A DNA stretch of 64,000 nt from Methylotuvimicrobium buryatense 5G (GCF_000341735.1 NZ_KB455575.1:850521-914520); one strand, 5' to 3'. Shown: positions 1 to 10,212, numbered from the stretch's first letter. A program made the numbers and translations. The notes: generated by a model not told the origin, from the letters alone.

Positions 1-161
1 AGAGCCAAAGCCGAGGAACGGAGTATACAAAGGTCACGAATGAAGCCTTTTGAAGATAACAATATGATTTTCAAGGCATGCAATCCGTATGCTTCATAGC
101 GATTCAATGACTGCTCTTGAATTCTCCAGACGTCTTCGTTAATAAATTTGATGATGTTCAA
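1..161 (-). CDS. YihY/BrkB family membrane protein, 5' end only
   Basis: On the minus strand the frame stays open from about 161 to the window edge, giving roughly 53 codons of an N-terminus. Near the edge it reads FIRDLCILRSSALA, which matches the start of the YihY/BrkB (once called RNase BN) family of multi-spanning inner-membrane proteins. There an Arg-rich amphipathic segment precedes the first membrane helix. I see no ATG. A TTG at 159-161 is the most upstream plausible start, but it has no clear Shine-Dalgarno sequence, so the start is uncertain. The rest of the gene lies outside the window. The family's function is not settled. Confidence 0.6.
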   Translation of the reverse strand, partial: MNIIKFINEDVWRIQEQSLNRYEAYGLHALKIILLSSKGFIRDLCILRSSALA

Positions 162-324
162 TGGATTAGGGGGGTATTTATGATATGAGTTAAAATTAAA
201 AGAGCAACGATATTCGTTAGACGAAATCCTTAATTGAATCCTTACATTAACGCTTACATTTTTCGCGGTCGAAGCTATAACTATCTAACCCTTTGTAATT
301 ATTCATCTCCCCCTATTGTTTCCA

Positions 325-479
325 CGCAGAGCGTCATTGCCATTAAGTTAAGGATTTTTCCGTTCGCCCTGAGCCTGTCGAAGGGTGAATGGAAAAATCC
401 TGGGTCGATAAGTTAAGCCGTCCATGGTTCGACAGGCTCACCACGAACGGCTTAACTTAATGGCAGTGACGCAGAGCGT
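325..479. repeat. Double hairpin REP-like element with TTCGACAGGCTCA core
   Basis: Two long hairpins lie side by side. Hairpin 1 has arms at 351-361 and 391-401, and hairpin 2 has arms at 409-420 and 449-460. Each carries the core TTCGACAGGCTCA or its complement near the loop. The outer sequences (about 335-350 and 452-467) are also inverted copies of each other, and the pair is bracketed by a direct repeat CGCAGAGCGT at 325-334 and 470-479. This core is a widely seen REP-type sequence in Proteobacteria. I see no gene in the rest of the 162-619 gap. Confidence 0.75.
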
Positions 480-619
480 GGGAACGATAATTGCCAGGGG
501 AATGGATAGTTACAACGCTTTTTAGGTACCATATTACAAAAGACGCCGTGAATTGTTAGGCCCGAGTCGTAATACTTTTTTTAATTAAACACAAAAAAAT
601 CAAGTCCTGTAAACAAAAA

Positions 620-3202
620 ATGAGATTACGATTATCTCTTGCCGATTTAGGCCAATCCGTTTCGCTGATTATACCGGTTGGACTCCTCTATTTTGTATTT
701 GGACTACTCGGCCTCGAATTGGCTCTACCTCCCAGTACAGCAAGCGCGGTTTGGCCTTCCGCAGGCATTGCGCTAGGATTGCTTTTACTTTTAGGTTACC
801 GGGTTTGGCCAGGAATCTTTATCGGCAATTTTTTTATTTCCGCTCAGACATTCGGTTTCGACGACAATATGTTGGCCGTTTCCTTAATCTCGGCAAGCGG
901 CGCTTCGGTTAGCGCTTTAACCGGTCGTTATTTAATCGGTCGTATTGTCGGGTTTCCCAGCGTTTTGCTGGAAGATAAGCATATCATTCTTTTTTTGTTA
1001 TTCGGTGGGCCGGTTAGCTGTTCGATTCCTGCAACATTGGATATTGCAGCGCTCACGCTGAGCGGAGTCCTCGGGCCTTCGGAAATCCCCATCAATTGGT
1101 TTATCAAATGGGTTGGAGACAGTATCGGCGTTTTTGTGTTTACGCCATTGCTACTGATTGTTTTTGCCAACCCTAAGTCGGTTTGGCGTAAACGCTTTTT
1201 TCCTGTCGGAATTCCTTTATTGTTAAGTTTTATGCTGATTATCGGTTTTTTCTTTTATGTGCAAAAACTCGATCGTAAACAGCACGATCTAGATTTCGAA
1301 AATCAATCGCTAATGTTAGCCGAGGCGCTTAAGCATCGAATCAAGCAGCATCAGCATATTGTTTATGCAACCGGCAATCTTTTTATCGGCGACAATGCTG
1401 TTGGGCCTAATGATTTTAAATTGGCGGCTCGGCATGGTTTTGATGAATTTCCTGAAATACAATCGATCAGCTGGCAGCGTTACCGCATAAAAGAGAAGAC
1501 ACGCTTAAAATTGCTTCCAGTCTATAGCGAGCATCGAGATGAGTCAATTTCGGTGGCGCTCGAATTATCGGAACGGCGGCTTGATCAATTTGCTCGTGTT
1601 CAAAGTTTCGATTCATTGGTAAAAGCAATTATTGAGCCCGCTAAGGGACATATTCATTTCCTGTTACCGATTTATCGGTCAAAGAAGGAAACCCCGCAAA
1701 CTCCTATAGGCATCTTAGCAAGTACGGTTTCTACCGAAAGCATGATTCGACAGACATTTAAGGGGCTTAATACAAGAGGCGTTTACCTTGCTATAACCGG
1801 TTCCGATTCCGAATCCGGTTATAGCATTATTTACAGTAATACCAAGGATCATTTGCATAATAATTTTCGTAAATATTCGTTGTTATTAGGCAATCAAGAA
1901 TGGCAGTTTTATTTTTATCAAGACCATAGCTCGATTTACGCCCATTTTCATTGGCCGATGTGGTGGTTTTTGATAAGCGGTCTGTTATTTACCAGTTTGC
2001 TTGGTGCCGGGTTGTTAATGCTAACCGGTCGGCATGTCAAAACAGAATTGGTCGTCAGTGAAAGGACTGCGGAATTGTTGAGTGCCAAACAGGCGGCTGA
2101 AACCGCGAATGAAGCGAAGAATCAGTTTTTGGCAAAAATTAGTCATGAGCTGCGCACACCGTTGAACGGTATCATGGGTTTCGCACAATTATTGCAAAAA
2201 TCGCCGGAAATTCCTAAAGCACAAAAGCAGCAAATCAATATCATCAGTCATTGTAGCGAGGACTTATTAACGCTAATTAACGATATTCTTGATATTGCCG
2301 CGATTGAGAATAATAAAACTAAGTTTGTGGTAGAACGCTTTGATCTTGTAAGTTTAATCAATGATATTGTCGAATTATTTAGGTTAAAGGCCGCTGATAA
2401 ACAATTAGCGTTTGTTCATAATCAGCATAGTTTGCCGCAATTTCTTCATGGCGATCAAAAACGCTTGCGTCAAATAATTGCTAATTTATTGGATAACGCA
2501 ATTAAATACACCGATCGCGGACGCGTTACATTAACGACGGATTATCAAAACGACCAGTTGATTATTACGGTAGCGGATACCGGATGCGGCATAGCTAACG
2601 AGCATCTCAACTTGATTTTTTCCCCTTTTATTCAATTAAGAGGAAAGGGGCTTTACAAGGAAGGTATTGGCATTGGTTTGGCTATATGCAAGGAGTTGAT
2701 CAAGCTCATGCAAGGCAGTATTTCGGTGCAAAGCGAGCAGGGGAGCGGTAGTGTTTTTACAGTGAATTTACCGCTGAAAACCGATTCTACAAAAGCCTCT
2801 AAAACTTCCGGTTTAGTTATTCCTTACAATAAGCATTTCGGTAAATTACAGATTTTAATTGCGGATGATAATGAAATTAATTTAATACTGCTGAAACAGT
2901 TATTGTTGAAGCAAGATTGTGCAGTCGACTGCGTAGACAACGGAGTCGACGCCTTGAATATGATCCACAAATATCATTACAAAGTCGCTTTTATTGATCT
3001 GAATATGCCTGTTATGAACGGAATCGAACTGGTAAGATTGCTCAGACAAGAAAACAATGATATTCAATTGATCGCAATTAGTGCTTATGCCGATCGACAA
3101 ACAATTAGAGAAGCGCTCGATGCCGGTTTCGATCATTATCTAACGAAGCCTATCGATACCAAACAATTAAACCAACTAATCCACTGTTTCGATTATGACT
3201 AG
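620..3202 (+). CDS. MASE1-CHASE hybrid sensor histidine kinase with receiver domain
   Basis: This is an 860-residue membrane sensor kinase. An N-terminal MASE1-type block of hydrophobic helices (about residues 10-210, with PPSTASAVWPSAG typical of MASE1) is followed by a CHASE-like extracytoplasmic sensor (about 225-400) and another membrane helix near 450. Then come a HisKA dimerisation domain with the phospho-accepting His509 in ISHELRTPLNG, an HATPase domain (N box near 625, DTGCGI near 653, GIGIGLAI near 683) and a C-terminal receiver (about 743-858) with phospho-acceptor Asp793 in FIDLNMPVMNG. All catalytic motifs look intact. The phosphorelay target is unknown. The gene overlaps the next one, a cytochrome c, by 8 bases, so the two are probably translationally coupled. 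The ATG at 620 has only a weak ribosome-binding site. Confidence 0.92.
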   Translation: MRLRLSLADLGQSVSLIIPVGLLYFVFGLLGLELALPPSTASAVWPSAGIALGLLLLLGYRVWPGIFIGNFFISAQTFGFDDNMLAVSLISASGASVSALTGRYLIGRIVGFPSVLLEDKHIILFLLFGGPVSCSIPATLDIAALTLSGVLGPSEIPINWFIKWVGDSIGVFVFTPLLLIVFANPKSVWRKRFFPVGIPLLLSFMLIIGFFFYVQKLDRKQHDLDFENQSLMLAEALKHRIKQHQHIVYATGNLFIGDNAVGPNDFKLAARHGFDEFPEIQSISWQRYRIKEKTRLKLLPVYSEHRDESISVALELSERRLDQFARVQSFDSLVKAIIEPAKGHIHFLLPIYRSKKETPQTPIGILASTVSTESMIRQTFKGLNTRGVYLAITGSDSESGYSIIYSNTKDHLHNNFRKYSLLLGNQEWQFYFYQDHSSIYAHFHWPMWWFLISGLLFTSLLGAGLLMLTGRHVKTELVVSERTAELLSAKQAAETANEAKNQFLAKISHELRTPLNGIMGFAQLLQKSPEIPKAQKQQINIISHCSEDLLTLINDILDIAAIENNKTKFVVERFDLVSLINDIVELFRLKAADKQLAFVHNQHSLPQFLHGDQKRLRQIIANLLDNAIKYTDRGRVTLTTDYQNDQLIITVADTGCGIANEHLNLIFSPFIQLRGKGLYKEGIGIGLAICKELIKLMQGSISVQSEQGSGSVFTVNLPLKTDSTKASKTSGLVIPYNKHFGKLQILIADDNEINLILLKQLLLKQDCAVDCVDNGVDALNMIHKYHYKVAFIDLNMPVMNGIELVRLLRQENNDIQLIAISAYADRQTIREALDAGFDHYLTKPIDTKQLNQLIHCFDYD

Positions 3203-3989
3203 CTTAAAGTTTTTTTTATTTTTACTGATCACAATTTTTATATCGCATTCGGTATCTGCGGATGAGTGGCCGACAATCGAGCTTGCCGGCATCGACCTTA
3301 GTGCGGCAAAGCGCATTCAAATCGAGAAAGATCCGGTTTATAAAACCGCTAAAGAATACGAAGCGATTCCATTAGCGCAAGTTTTGAGTCAGTTTTCTAA
3401 AACCGATTTAGCAGCTAAAGATAGTGTGGTCGTGTTTGTTGCCAAAGATGGTTACAGCGTTTCTATGGCGTTGGCGGACGCAATGTCGGAGCATGGCTAT
3501 ATTGCGTTTCGCGATACCGAAGCGCCTTCGGGGCAAAAATGGCTGACTTTCAAATTCGGAAAAGAAACCACAACGCCGGCGCCGTTTTATTTAGTTTGGC
3601 CTACGCAAGGGCTAGACAAATGGCGCTATCCATGGCCGTTCCAATTGGCATCGATTTCGCTGCAACCGGCATCGACTTATTTCGGCGCGGCGGCGCCGGC
3701 CAAAAAAACAGATGCTATTCGTACCGGTTTTAATTTGTTTTCGACTTATTGTATTCGTTGTCATTCGGTTAATTTGTCCGGCGGTCAAGTCGGGCCGGAA
3801 CTCAATATTCCGAAAAACATTACCGAATATTTTATCGAGGCGGAGTTGGCCGGTTTTATTCTTAACGCCCCAGCTTACCGATCGGGTACTAAAATGCCGT
3901 CTTTTGAAAAGATTCTTGATCGGCAAAAAGCGGAGGCGATTGTCAATTATCTAAAACATATGAAAAATGAAAAAGCCGGTACAAAATGA
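3195..3989 (+). CDS. Periplasmic c-type cytochrome with N-terminal extra domain
   Basis: This 264-residue protein has a clear signal peptide (residues 1-22, ending SVSA-DEW). The C-terminal third is a class I-like cytochrome c domain with the haem motif CIRCH (Cys186, Cys189, His190) and a possible Met ligand in GTKMPSF. The first 165 residues (for example KDGYSVSMALADAM and FYLVWPTQGLDKWRYPWPF) resemble the molybdopterin-binding oxidoreductase fold seen in some cytochrome fusions, but I see no convincing cofactor site. The gene starts inside the last codons of the hybrid kinase, so both are probably made from one transcript. A role in redox sensing or electron transfer linked to the kinase is an inference. 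Exported cytochrome c is near certain; the specific role is not known. Confidence 0.88.
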   Translation: MTSLKFFLFLLITIFISHSVSADEWPTIELAGIDLSAAKRIQIEKDPVYKTAKEYEAIPLAQVLSQFSKTDLAAKDSVVVFVAKDGYSVSMALADAMSEHGYIAFRDTEAPSGQKWLTFKFGKETTTPAPFYLVWPTQGLDKWRYPWPFQLASISLQPASTYFGAAAPAKKTDAIRTGFNLFSTYCIRCHSVNLSGGQVGPELNIPKNITEYFIEAELAGFILNAPAYRSGTKMPSFEKILDRQKAEAIVNYLKHMKNEKAGTK

Positions 3990-4064
3990 GTCACAGCCAA
4001 GTCTATTCACCATGAGATTCATGATAAAAAATCGTAATTATTCAGCATAAGTCATGTATGAGAA

Positions 4065-4164
4065 GGTGTCAGGCATTGATTTATAAGGCTGTCTGCAACA
4101 GGACGTTGCAGTCAGAGCTTACAGGGATGTATCCACGCGTCCTTAGAAATCAATGCCTGACACC
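4065..4164. repeat. 100-bp inverted repeat (GGTGTCAGGCATTGATTT arms)
   Basis: The arms GGTGTCAGGCATTGATTT (from 4065) and its complement (ending at 4164) bracket about 60 bases. The interior includes a shorter stem around TGCAACAGGACGTTGCAG and a sequence like the family A/B core (cttacagggatgtatccacg). It could fold into one long hairpin between the cytochrome gene and the GGDEF-EAL gene, both of which end here. It may act as a bidirectional terminator, but there is no T-tract to prove it. I see only this copy in the window. Confidence 0.7.
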
Positions 4165-4212
4165 AACCTACCGCATGCGCTGAATAGTTACAAAAAATCA
4201 TTGATTATGGTT

Positions 4213-4455
4213 TATACCTTTCGCACTTCAAAATTCGGCAGTGCCTGAGGAGGCGCCTGGGTGTCCGGTCGATTATTGCTCCTCGGCAATTGCTCCTGCA
4301 TTGCCCTAATACACGCCATCCATGGCGTAATGCAAAATCGACATTCACGCCATCCATGGCGCTCCGCAAAGGCTTTGCCAGCATGGAGCTGGCATAGAGC
4401 CTACATGGACGTATTCACGGCGTCCTATGACGGGCATCCCGGCGCCGAATGTATG
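4213..4455. repeat. Family A palindromic element, enlarged by an inner palindrome
   Basis: The left end reads TATACCTTTCGCACTTCAAA followed by ATTCGGCA, the terminal sequence shared by family A. The core gcctacatggacgtattcacggcgtcc follows at about 4400-4430. The right end is degenerate. The middle is enlarged by extra palindromic DNA with two copies of CGCCATCCATGGCG, which suggests one element nested in another. It fills most of the gap between the convergent genes ending at 3989 and 4510. A 136-codon open frame across it is a by-product of the repeat and not a gene. Confidence 0.75.
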
Positions 4456-4509
4456 CCCTATTTATCAAAGCATCTAGTAAAAAACGCGTATTTCTTGCCG
4501 AATTTTTTA

Positions 4510-7500
4510 TCATATTACTTGCGGAGATTGTTCCGACAAGAGTTCGGCAAATTGGTCTGCCGTTACCGGATGACTAAAATAGTAGCCTTGGAACCCGGTA
4601 CAGCCTTTACTCTTCAGAAATGCCAATTGCTCGGCCGTTTCCACACCTTCGGCAATCATCGTCAAGCCTAAATGTTTAGCCATGTCGATCATTGTTTCGA
4701 CGATGATCGCATCGTTCGGGTCGGTGGAAATGTCTCGAACAAAACTTTTGTCTATTTTTAATTGATTCAACGGAAGTTGTTTCAAGTAAGCAAGCGAGGA
4801 ATAACCGGTGCCGAAGTCGTCGATCGAAATCGATAGGCCCAGCACTTTCAAGGCTTTCATTTTTTCAATGGTATCTTCGATATTATCGATAACAACGTGT
4901 TCTGTTAATTCTATCTCTAAACAATCGGGCGTAATGCCGCTAACCTTCAGAGAATGTTCTATTTGATCGACAAAGTTGCTTTGTCTGAATTGATTCGAAC
5001 TTACATTGATTGCAATACGCGGCACAATTAAACCATTTTGTTGCCATGATTGGATTTGCAGGCACGCCTCCATGATTACCCAGCGCCCTAACTGTAAAAT
5101 CAAGCGAGATTCTTCGGCAATTTTGATGAACTCAACAGGTGGGATCAGGCCTTTTTGGGGATGTTGCCATCTAATTAAAGCTTCGGCTCCTATAATCTCG
5201 TTTTTGGCGCCAAACTGCGCTTGGTAATTTAAAACGAAATGACCTTGATCGATCGCTTCTCGAAGCTCGTTTTCCATTTTAATGCGCAGATCGGCAGCTT
5301 CTTGCATGCTCGGATGAAAAAAGCTGATGCTATTACGGCCGGAAGCTTTAGATCGATACATCGCCGTATCGGCTTGTTGCAGAATCCGGTCGGGATTATC
5401 GTCATTATCCGGAAATAAGGTAATACCCATACTGGGCGAGAGTTGATGTTGGAATGCATTAAGTAGAAACGGTTCGTTGATTTTAGCATTAATTTTTTCT
5501 GCGACCGTTAGTGCGTGATCGGCGGCTTCCGATAGGTTTTTGGCATTACAATTAATAAGTACGATAAACTCGTCGCCGCCTAATCGGGCAGCAGTATCTT
5601 CATCTCGTACGACCGATTGCAAGCGATTGGCTACTTGAATGAGTAATTCGTCGCCGACATGGTGGCCTAGCGAGTCATTCAGAAATTTAAAATGATCCAG
5701 ATCCATGAATATCACGGCGCCGAAATGGCCATGTCGTTTGGCGATAGCAATTTCTTTTTCGAGACGATTGATTAACAAGCGTCGATTGGGCAAGTTGGTT
5801 AAGGGATCGTAGAAAGCCAGATTGTGTATGCGTGATTCATTTTCTTTTTTTTCGGTGATATCTGAAAAAATTGACACAAAATGGGTGATTTCGCCGGCTT
5901 CGTTTTTAACGGCGGTAACGGTCTGCCATTCCGGATAGACTTCTCCATTCTTTCGCCGATTCCAGATCTCGCCTTCATACTGTCCTTGACTAGCTAATTG
6001 CTTCCAAAATTCATCGAAACAATCACGATTATGATGTATGGAGCTTAAAACCGAGGGAATTTTACCAATCACTTCCTCGCTGGAATAACCGGTGATTTCA
6101 GTGTGAGCGTTATTGACCCTTAAAATCCTGCCTTTTTTATCGGTAATCATAATCCCTTCTTGGGTTTCGAAGGCTGTTGCTGCCAAGCGTAATTGCTCTT
6201 CGCTAAGTCGTAGTTTTCGATTGCTTTGATTAAGATCATGCGTGCGCTTTTCCACTTCGACTAGGATTAACTCGGTTTGTCCGGTGACAATCAAAAAACC
6301 GATACCCATTAAACTGGTCAGCAACATCCCTCCGGCCAAAATACCCCAAACCGGCCAGGAATAATAATTTCCAAGAAAACCTAAATCCGGCGAAACTTGA
6401 ATGAACCAGGATTGCCCGCCGATATTGAGCGGTTTTAACGTGGTGATGGCAAACGGATCCGGTATGGCGCGCTTAGGCTCTAACGGAAACAACCATTGTT
6501 GTTCTCCATCGGATGTTTTTTCGAAAAGCCTAATATTGATATATTCAATGCTTTTTCGAACTAAGGCGTCTTCAATAAAACGTTCAATATCGAAAGCCTC
6601 GATAATATAGCCCTTCAAGGTCTGCTCGGTCTCGAAAAAAGGCGTATAGATAAAAAACTGCCTGGAACTGTTTCCAAATGCCAATATTTTAGAGCTTCGA
6701 TCGGTTGTTGCTTGAGGCTCCAGTGCTAACACGATCTCTTGGTGGCGTTTTTCCGAGATAGGCTGGAAGTCATCGAAATACTTTTTAGTCGAATACTTGA
6801 TTGTCCATGTCGTTTTATCTTGACTTGCTTTCGAAGTCTCTAACCATTCAATATAAGGAACGCCTGGGTAGGTGTTGAAAACCCAGTCCGAAAAAATTTG
6901 TAACGATTGATAGTCAATCGTATCGTTCGAACCGATTAATGAGTGGTAAAGCGATAAGGTATTTGCATGTGCCTTGTAATTGTCTTCTAAAGCGTATTGT
7001 ATCGTTTCCGCCTTGTTTTCGATGATTTCCCGTAGGCGCAGTCCTTCTCGTTGATGAGCCATTAAGTAAGAAATTGCGACTAAGGCTAAACCTACTATTA
7101 AGGCGGTGCATAACGGTAACCAGCGTTTCGTGCGGCTTTGTAAGGAAGGTTCAAAAATCGTCAAGAACAAAGGTGTGAAAACCACGATACCGATGCAATC
7201 TCCGAGCCACCAGGTCAGGAATCCGAATCCGAAATCCGATTCGACGATGACACCGGTTTCAACCAATGCATAAACGCTTAATAAGGCCGGTATAAATGTG
7301 GCGACCGGACCGGATAAGAAAAAAAACAGCATGATTTCTTTAGCGGAAATCAAAGGGTTTGGGTAGCCTACGATTTTTTTTACCAAGAAGGCTCCGGTCC
7401 AAGCCCTAAGCACGCTGTTGACTGGTGAGCTGAGAAAAATTAAGAGTTGGCCGGGAGATTGCCATAAGGTCATGAAATCGTAGACTTCATAATGGATGGC

Positions 7501-7704
7501 TAATTCAGCCAAAAAAATAGCCGGTAATACTTTGTTTCCCCAGAGCAACGTTGCCGCGAAGCCGATACCGGCCGGCGGCCAGATTGCTGTTGCGTAACTG
7601 GGCGGCAAGGATAGCGGTAATGCCAATTGTCCCGCAAAATAAAACAGTAAAGCCGTTAATGCAATACGACTTAAAGTCGAGTTAACGGAGGTTCTATAAT
7701 TCAA
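4510..7704 (-). CDS. MASE1-CHASE-PAS-GGDEF-EAL cyclic-di-GMP enzyme
   Basis: This is a 1064-residue membrane protein that makes or degrades cyclic di-GMP. The order is a MASE1 membrane sensor (about 1-220, with PPSYATAIWPPAG), a CHASE-like extracytoplasmic domain (about 235-400), a membrane helix near 460, and a PAS domain (about 510-620). A GGDEF domain follows with an intact GGDEF at 709-713 and the RxxD inhibitory site RDED five residues before it. The EAL domain has EAL at 841-843 and intact downstream motifs (INVSSNQF, ELTEH, DDFGTGYSS, LKIDKSFV, IAEGVET). Both catalytic domains look competent, so net activity cannot be predicted. Its MASE1 resembles that of the kinase at 620, hinting that the two read related signals. 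It is transcribed divergently from proS. Confidence 0.93.
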   Translation of the reverse strand: MNYRTSVNSTLSRIALTALLFYFAGQLALPLSLPPSYATAIWPPAGIGFAATLLWGNKVLPAIFLAELAIHYEVYDFMTLWQSPGQLLIFLSSPVNSVLRAWTGAFLVKKIVGYPNPLISAKEIMLFFFLSGPVATFIPALLSVYALVETGVIVESDFGFGFLTWWLGDCIGIVVFTPLFLTIFEPSLQSRTKRWLPLCTALIVGLALVAISYLMAHQREGLRLREIIENKAETIQYALEDNYKAHANTLSLYHSLIGSNDTIDYQSLQIFSDWVFNTYPGVPYIEWLETSKASQDKTTWTIKYSTKKYFDDFQPISEKRHQEIVLALEPQATTDRSSKILAFGNSSRQFFIYTPFFETEQTLKGYIIEAFDIERFIEDALVRKSIEYINIRLFEKTSDGEQQWLFPLEPKRAIPDPFAITTLKPLNIGGQSWFIQVSPDLGFLGNYYSWPVWGILAGGMLLTSLMGIGFLIVTGQTELILVEVEKRTHDLNQSNRKLRLSEEQLRLAATAFETQEGIMITDKKGRILRVNNAHTEITGYSSEEVIGKIPSVLSSIHHNRDCFDEFWKQLASQGQYEGEIWNRRKNGEVYPEWQTVTAVKNEAGEITHFVSIFSDITEKKENESRIHNLAFYDPLTNLPNRRLLINRLEKEIAIAKRHGHFGAVIFMDLDHFKFLNDSLGHHVGDELLIQVANRLQSVVRDEDTAARLGGDEFIVLINCNAKNLSEAADHALTVAEKINAKINEPFLLNAFQHQLSPSMGITLFPDNDDNPDRILQQADTAMYRSKASGRNSISFFHPSMQEAADLRIKMENELREAIDQGHFVLNYQAQFGAKNEIIGAEALIRWQHPQKGLIPPVEFIKIAEESRLILQLGRWVIMEACLQIQSWQQNGLIVPRIAINVSSNQFRQSNFVDQIEHSLKVSGITPDCLEIELTEHVVIDNIEDTIEKMKALKVLGLSISIDDFGTGYSSLAYLKQLPLNQLKIDKSFVRDISTDPNDAIIVETMIDMAKHLGLTMIAEGVETAEQLAFLKSKGCTGFQGYYFSHPVTADQFAELLSEQSPQVI

Positions 7705-7849
7705 GGTGAGTTGTCCTTCGCTTTAGTGTTGTTCGATCGCCGGTAAACAATCCATGCGGAATGATATCAGAAAACCGGATGTCGATGATGTGATGACTTT
7801 GGCGGTGTTTAATCGGTAGAATAAGCATTTTAACATTTTAGTCATAGAC

Positions 7850-9559
7850 ATGCGCACCTCTCAATTTCCTCTCAATACCGTCAAAGAAACGCCTTCGGAT
7901 GCCGAAATCGCCAGTCATAAACTCATGATTCGTGCGGGCTTAATTCGCAAATTAGCCGCCGGTCTTTATACCTGGTTACCGCTAGGGCTTAGAGTCATGC
8001 GGAAAGTCGAAAAGATTACCCGCGAGGAGATGGAAAAAGCCGGTGCACTAGAAGTCTTGATGCCGGCCCTGCAACCCGCCGAGTTGTGGCAGGAGACGGG
8101 GCGCTGGGAACAGTATGGACCCGAACTGGCTCGCTTACAAGACCGTCACCAACGAGACTTTTGTTTGGGACCCACGCATGAGGAAATCATTACCGATTTA
8201 GCCAGGCATGAGATTAAAAGTTATAAGCAGTTGCCAATCATCTATTATCAAATCCAAACCAAATTCCGCGACGAAATTCGTCCTCGATTCGGCGTGATGC
8301 GTTCTCGGGAATTCGTTATGAAGGACGCTTATTCTTTTCATCTCGATCAAGAATCCCTTCAAGAAACCTATCAAGTCATGTATCAGGCCTACAGCAATAT
8401 CTTCAACCGCTTCGGTTTGCAATATAGGGCTGTGATCGCCGATTCAGGATCGATCGGCGGCGCGGTATCGCACGAATTTCATGTATTGGCCGAATCCGGA
8501 GAGGATGCGATTGCCTTTTCGACGAAAAGCGATTATGCCGCAAACATCGAAAAAGCCGAGGCGTTAATGCCCGAAGGCGACAGGGGGCCGGCTACCGAAT
8601 CGCTCAATCTAGTGGACACTCCGGATCAACATTCGATCGACGAAGTCAGTGCTTTTTTCGGGATTGCCAAATCTAGTTGCCTAAAAACCTTGATCGTCAA
8701 AGGCGAAGAAGACGAGTTAGTCGCTTTGTTATTACGAGGCGATCATGAATTGAATGCGATCAAGGCCGAAAAAGTTTTCGGTATCGCAGCTCCGTTGCAA
8801 TTAGCCGACGAAGAGCAAGTGCTGTCCGCTTGCAATGCAAAACCCGGCTCGGTCGGTCCTTTCGGTCTGAAAATTAAAATCATTGCGGATCGTAGTGTCG
8901 TATTGATGTCCGATTTTGTATGCGGAGCCAATCAAGACGGCAAGCATTACCGTGGCGTAAATTGGCAGCGGGATATTCCTTTGCCCGATCAAATCGAGGA
9001 TTTACGCCTCGTGGTCGAAGGCGATCCGAGTCCGGACGGGGAGGGCACGATTACTATTGCTCGAGGTATCGAGGTAGGTCATATTTTTCAACTGGGTATG
9101 AAATACAGTTCAGCGATGAAAGCCGACATTATCAATGAAGGCGGTAAGAATCAGACAATGATCATGGGTTGTTACGGCATCGGCATTTCGCGCATTGTTG
9201 CGGCGGCGATCGAGCAGAACCACGATGACAACGGCATTATCTGGCCGGCTCAATTGGCACCTTTCCAAGTGGCCTTGTGCCCGATGAATATGCATAAGTC
9301 GGAACGTTTGCGCGTTGCTGCCGAAAAACTGTATCGAGAACTACTTGATGCCGGAATCGAGGTGTTATTCGATGATCGAAAAGTCCGAGCTGGCTTCATG
9401 TTTTCCGATATGGAATTGATCGGTATTCCGCATCGTGTCGTAATCGGCGACCGCAGTCTCGACTCCGGCATGATCGAATACCGGGCTCGGACTGCGAGTG
9501 AAAGCCAAGAATTGCCGATGGTTGAATTAATACCTTTTTTGTTGCAACAATTGAGTTGA
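7850..9559 (+). CDS. proS: Prolyl-tRNA synthetase
   Basis: This cytoplasmic class II synthetase charges tRNA-Pro with proline. At 569 residues it is the bacterial (ProS type 1) length, with an INS editing domain (about 220-400) between motifs 2 and 3. Visible motifs are the N-terminal [19 protein letters not shown] typical of the family, LGPTHEE, motif 2 ([17 protein letters not shown]), motif 3 ([13 protein letters not shown]) and a C-terminal anticodon-binding domain with FDDRKVRAG. The ATG at 7850 gives the conserved family start. The 145-base gap to the divergent GGDEF-EAL gene must hold both promoters. Confidence 0.98.
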   Translation: MRTSQFPLNTVKETPSDAEIASHKLMIRAGLIRKLAAGLYTWLPLGLRVMRKVEKITREEMEKAGALEVLMPALQPAELWQETGRWEQYGPELARLQDRHQRDFCLGPTHEEIITDLARHEIKSYKQLPIIYYQIQTKFRDEIRPRFGVMRSREFVMKDAYSFHLDQESLQETYQVMYQAYSNIFNRFGLQYRAVIADSGSIGGAVSHEFHVLAESGEDAIAFSTKSDYAANIEKAEALMPEGDRGPATESLNLVDTPDQHSIDEVSAFFGIAKSSCLKTLIVKGEEDELVALLLRGDHELNAIKAEKVFGIAAPLQLADEEQVLSACNAKPGSVGPFGLKIKIIADRSVVLMSDFVCGANQDGKHYRGVNWQRDIPLPDQIEDLRLVVEGDPSPDGEGTITIARGIEVGHIFQLGMKYSSAMKADIINEGGKNQTMIMGCYGIGISRIVAAAIEQNHDDNGIIWPAQLAPFQVALCPMNMHKSERLRVAAEKLYRELLDAGIEVLFDDRKVRAGFMFSDMELIGIPHRVVIGDRSLDSGMIEYRARTASESQELPMVELIPFLLQQLS

Positions 9560-9832
9560 TGATTCGCTACGAATAGCGGTGATTCTGAAATTGAGCATTA
9601 TCGCTGCATTTTGAGAATGCGGTGTGCTTGCTGCCGAAATTTTCGTCCAGTACTCCCCAATTAGGAATTGCAGCTACGATAGTCGCTTGTAAGCAACAAT
9701 GATCGAAATGTGAAATAACCAACATAAATTAAAGGTTTTAGTAAATATCGCACCCAAAGTGTGAATTCGTCACAAAAAAACAGCATGGACTCAGGTTAGT
9801 CTGTGCTCAACATTTTTTAAGGATGAGTTCAA

Positions 9833-10021
9833 ATGAAATTTTTACCAAGACCGATCATTTGCGAACGCTGTGGCGATGAGATTTTACCATCGGAACAAAG
9901 CCGGCCCGACGATAGAATTTGTCCTTGGTGCCGGCATATGATGATGGAGGCAAGCGAAATTTATCAAAAAACCAAAAGAAAGCGTTCTCCCCATTTAATC
10001 TTGCTTAATCATCGCAACTGA
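9833..10021 (+). CDS. Small zinc-ribbon-like protein, function unknown
   Basis: This is a 62-residue basic protein with two CxxC-type pairs (CERC at about 12-15 and CPWC near 33-36), spaced as in a zinc ribbon. The ATG is preceded by a good AAGGATGAG ribosome-binding site (about 9820-9828), and the coding start sits sensibly behind a 270-base gap. That gap shows no other gene. I do not recognise a named family, so function is open: metal binding is an inference, and nucleic-acid binding is only possible. It lies alone between proS and hps-phi. Confidence 0.65.
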   Translation: MKFLPRPIICERCGDEILPSEQSRPDDRICPWCRHMMMEASEIYQKTKRKRSPHLILLNHRN

Positions 10022-10183
10022 GTCTGTTATAAAGTTGTCTTGTGGACTCTTATTGGTCCAGTACCTTCCTTAGAAGGATTCATTTACGAGTAGCATTGGA
10101 ATATTAATGCAGGCCTCAATCCGCTGTATCAATGCTATATCTCCTTCATTCTTGGCTTTTTCGATGCCGGAGTCTTTCGAAAA

Positions 10184-10212
10184 TTGACAGATATCCTTTT
10201 TCTGCTTTAGAG
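10184..10212 (+). promoter_or_regulatory. Possible sigma-70 promoter for hps-phi
   Basis: A perfect -35 hexamer TTGACA (10184-10189) is followed 17 bases later by a poor -10 (TTAGAG, 10207-10212). An AT-rich stretch, gataaataatataa, lies closer to the gene and could be a better -10. This is weak evidence from sequence alone; the hps-phi gene must have a strong promoter somewhere in the 250-base gap. Confidence 0.25.

Noticed and set aside
234..416. 60-codon plus frame near the window start
   Set aside because: Its second half is the REP hairpin sequence; no start signal and no family.
4261..4671. 136-codon plus-strand frame
   Set aside because: It runs through a family A repeat and then antisense to the end of the GGDEF-EAL gene; no domain and no ribosome-binding site.
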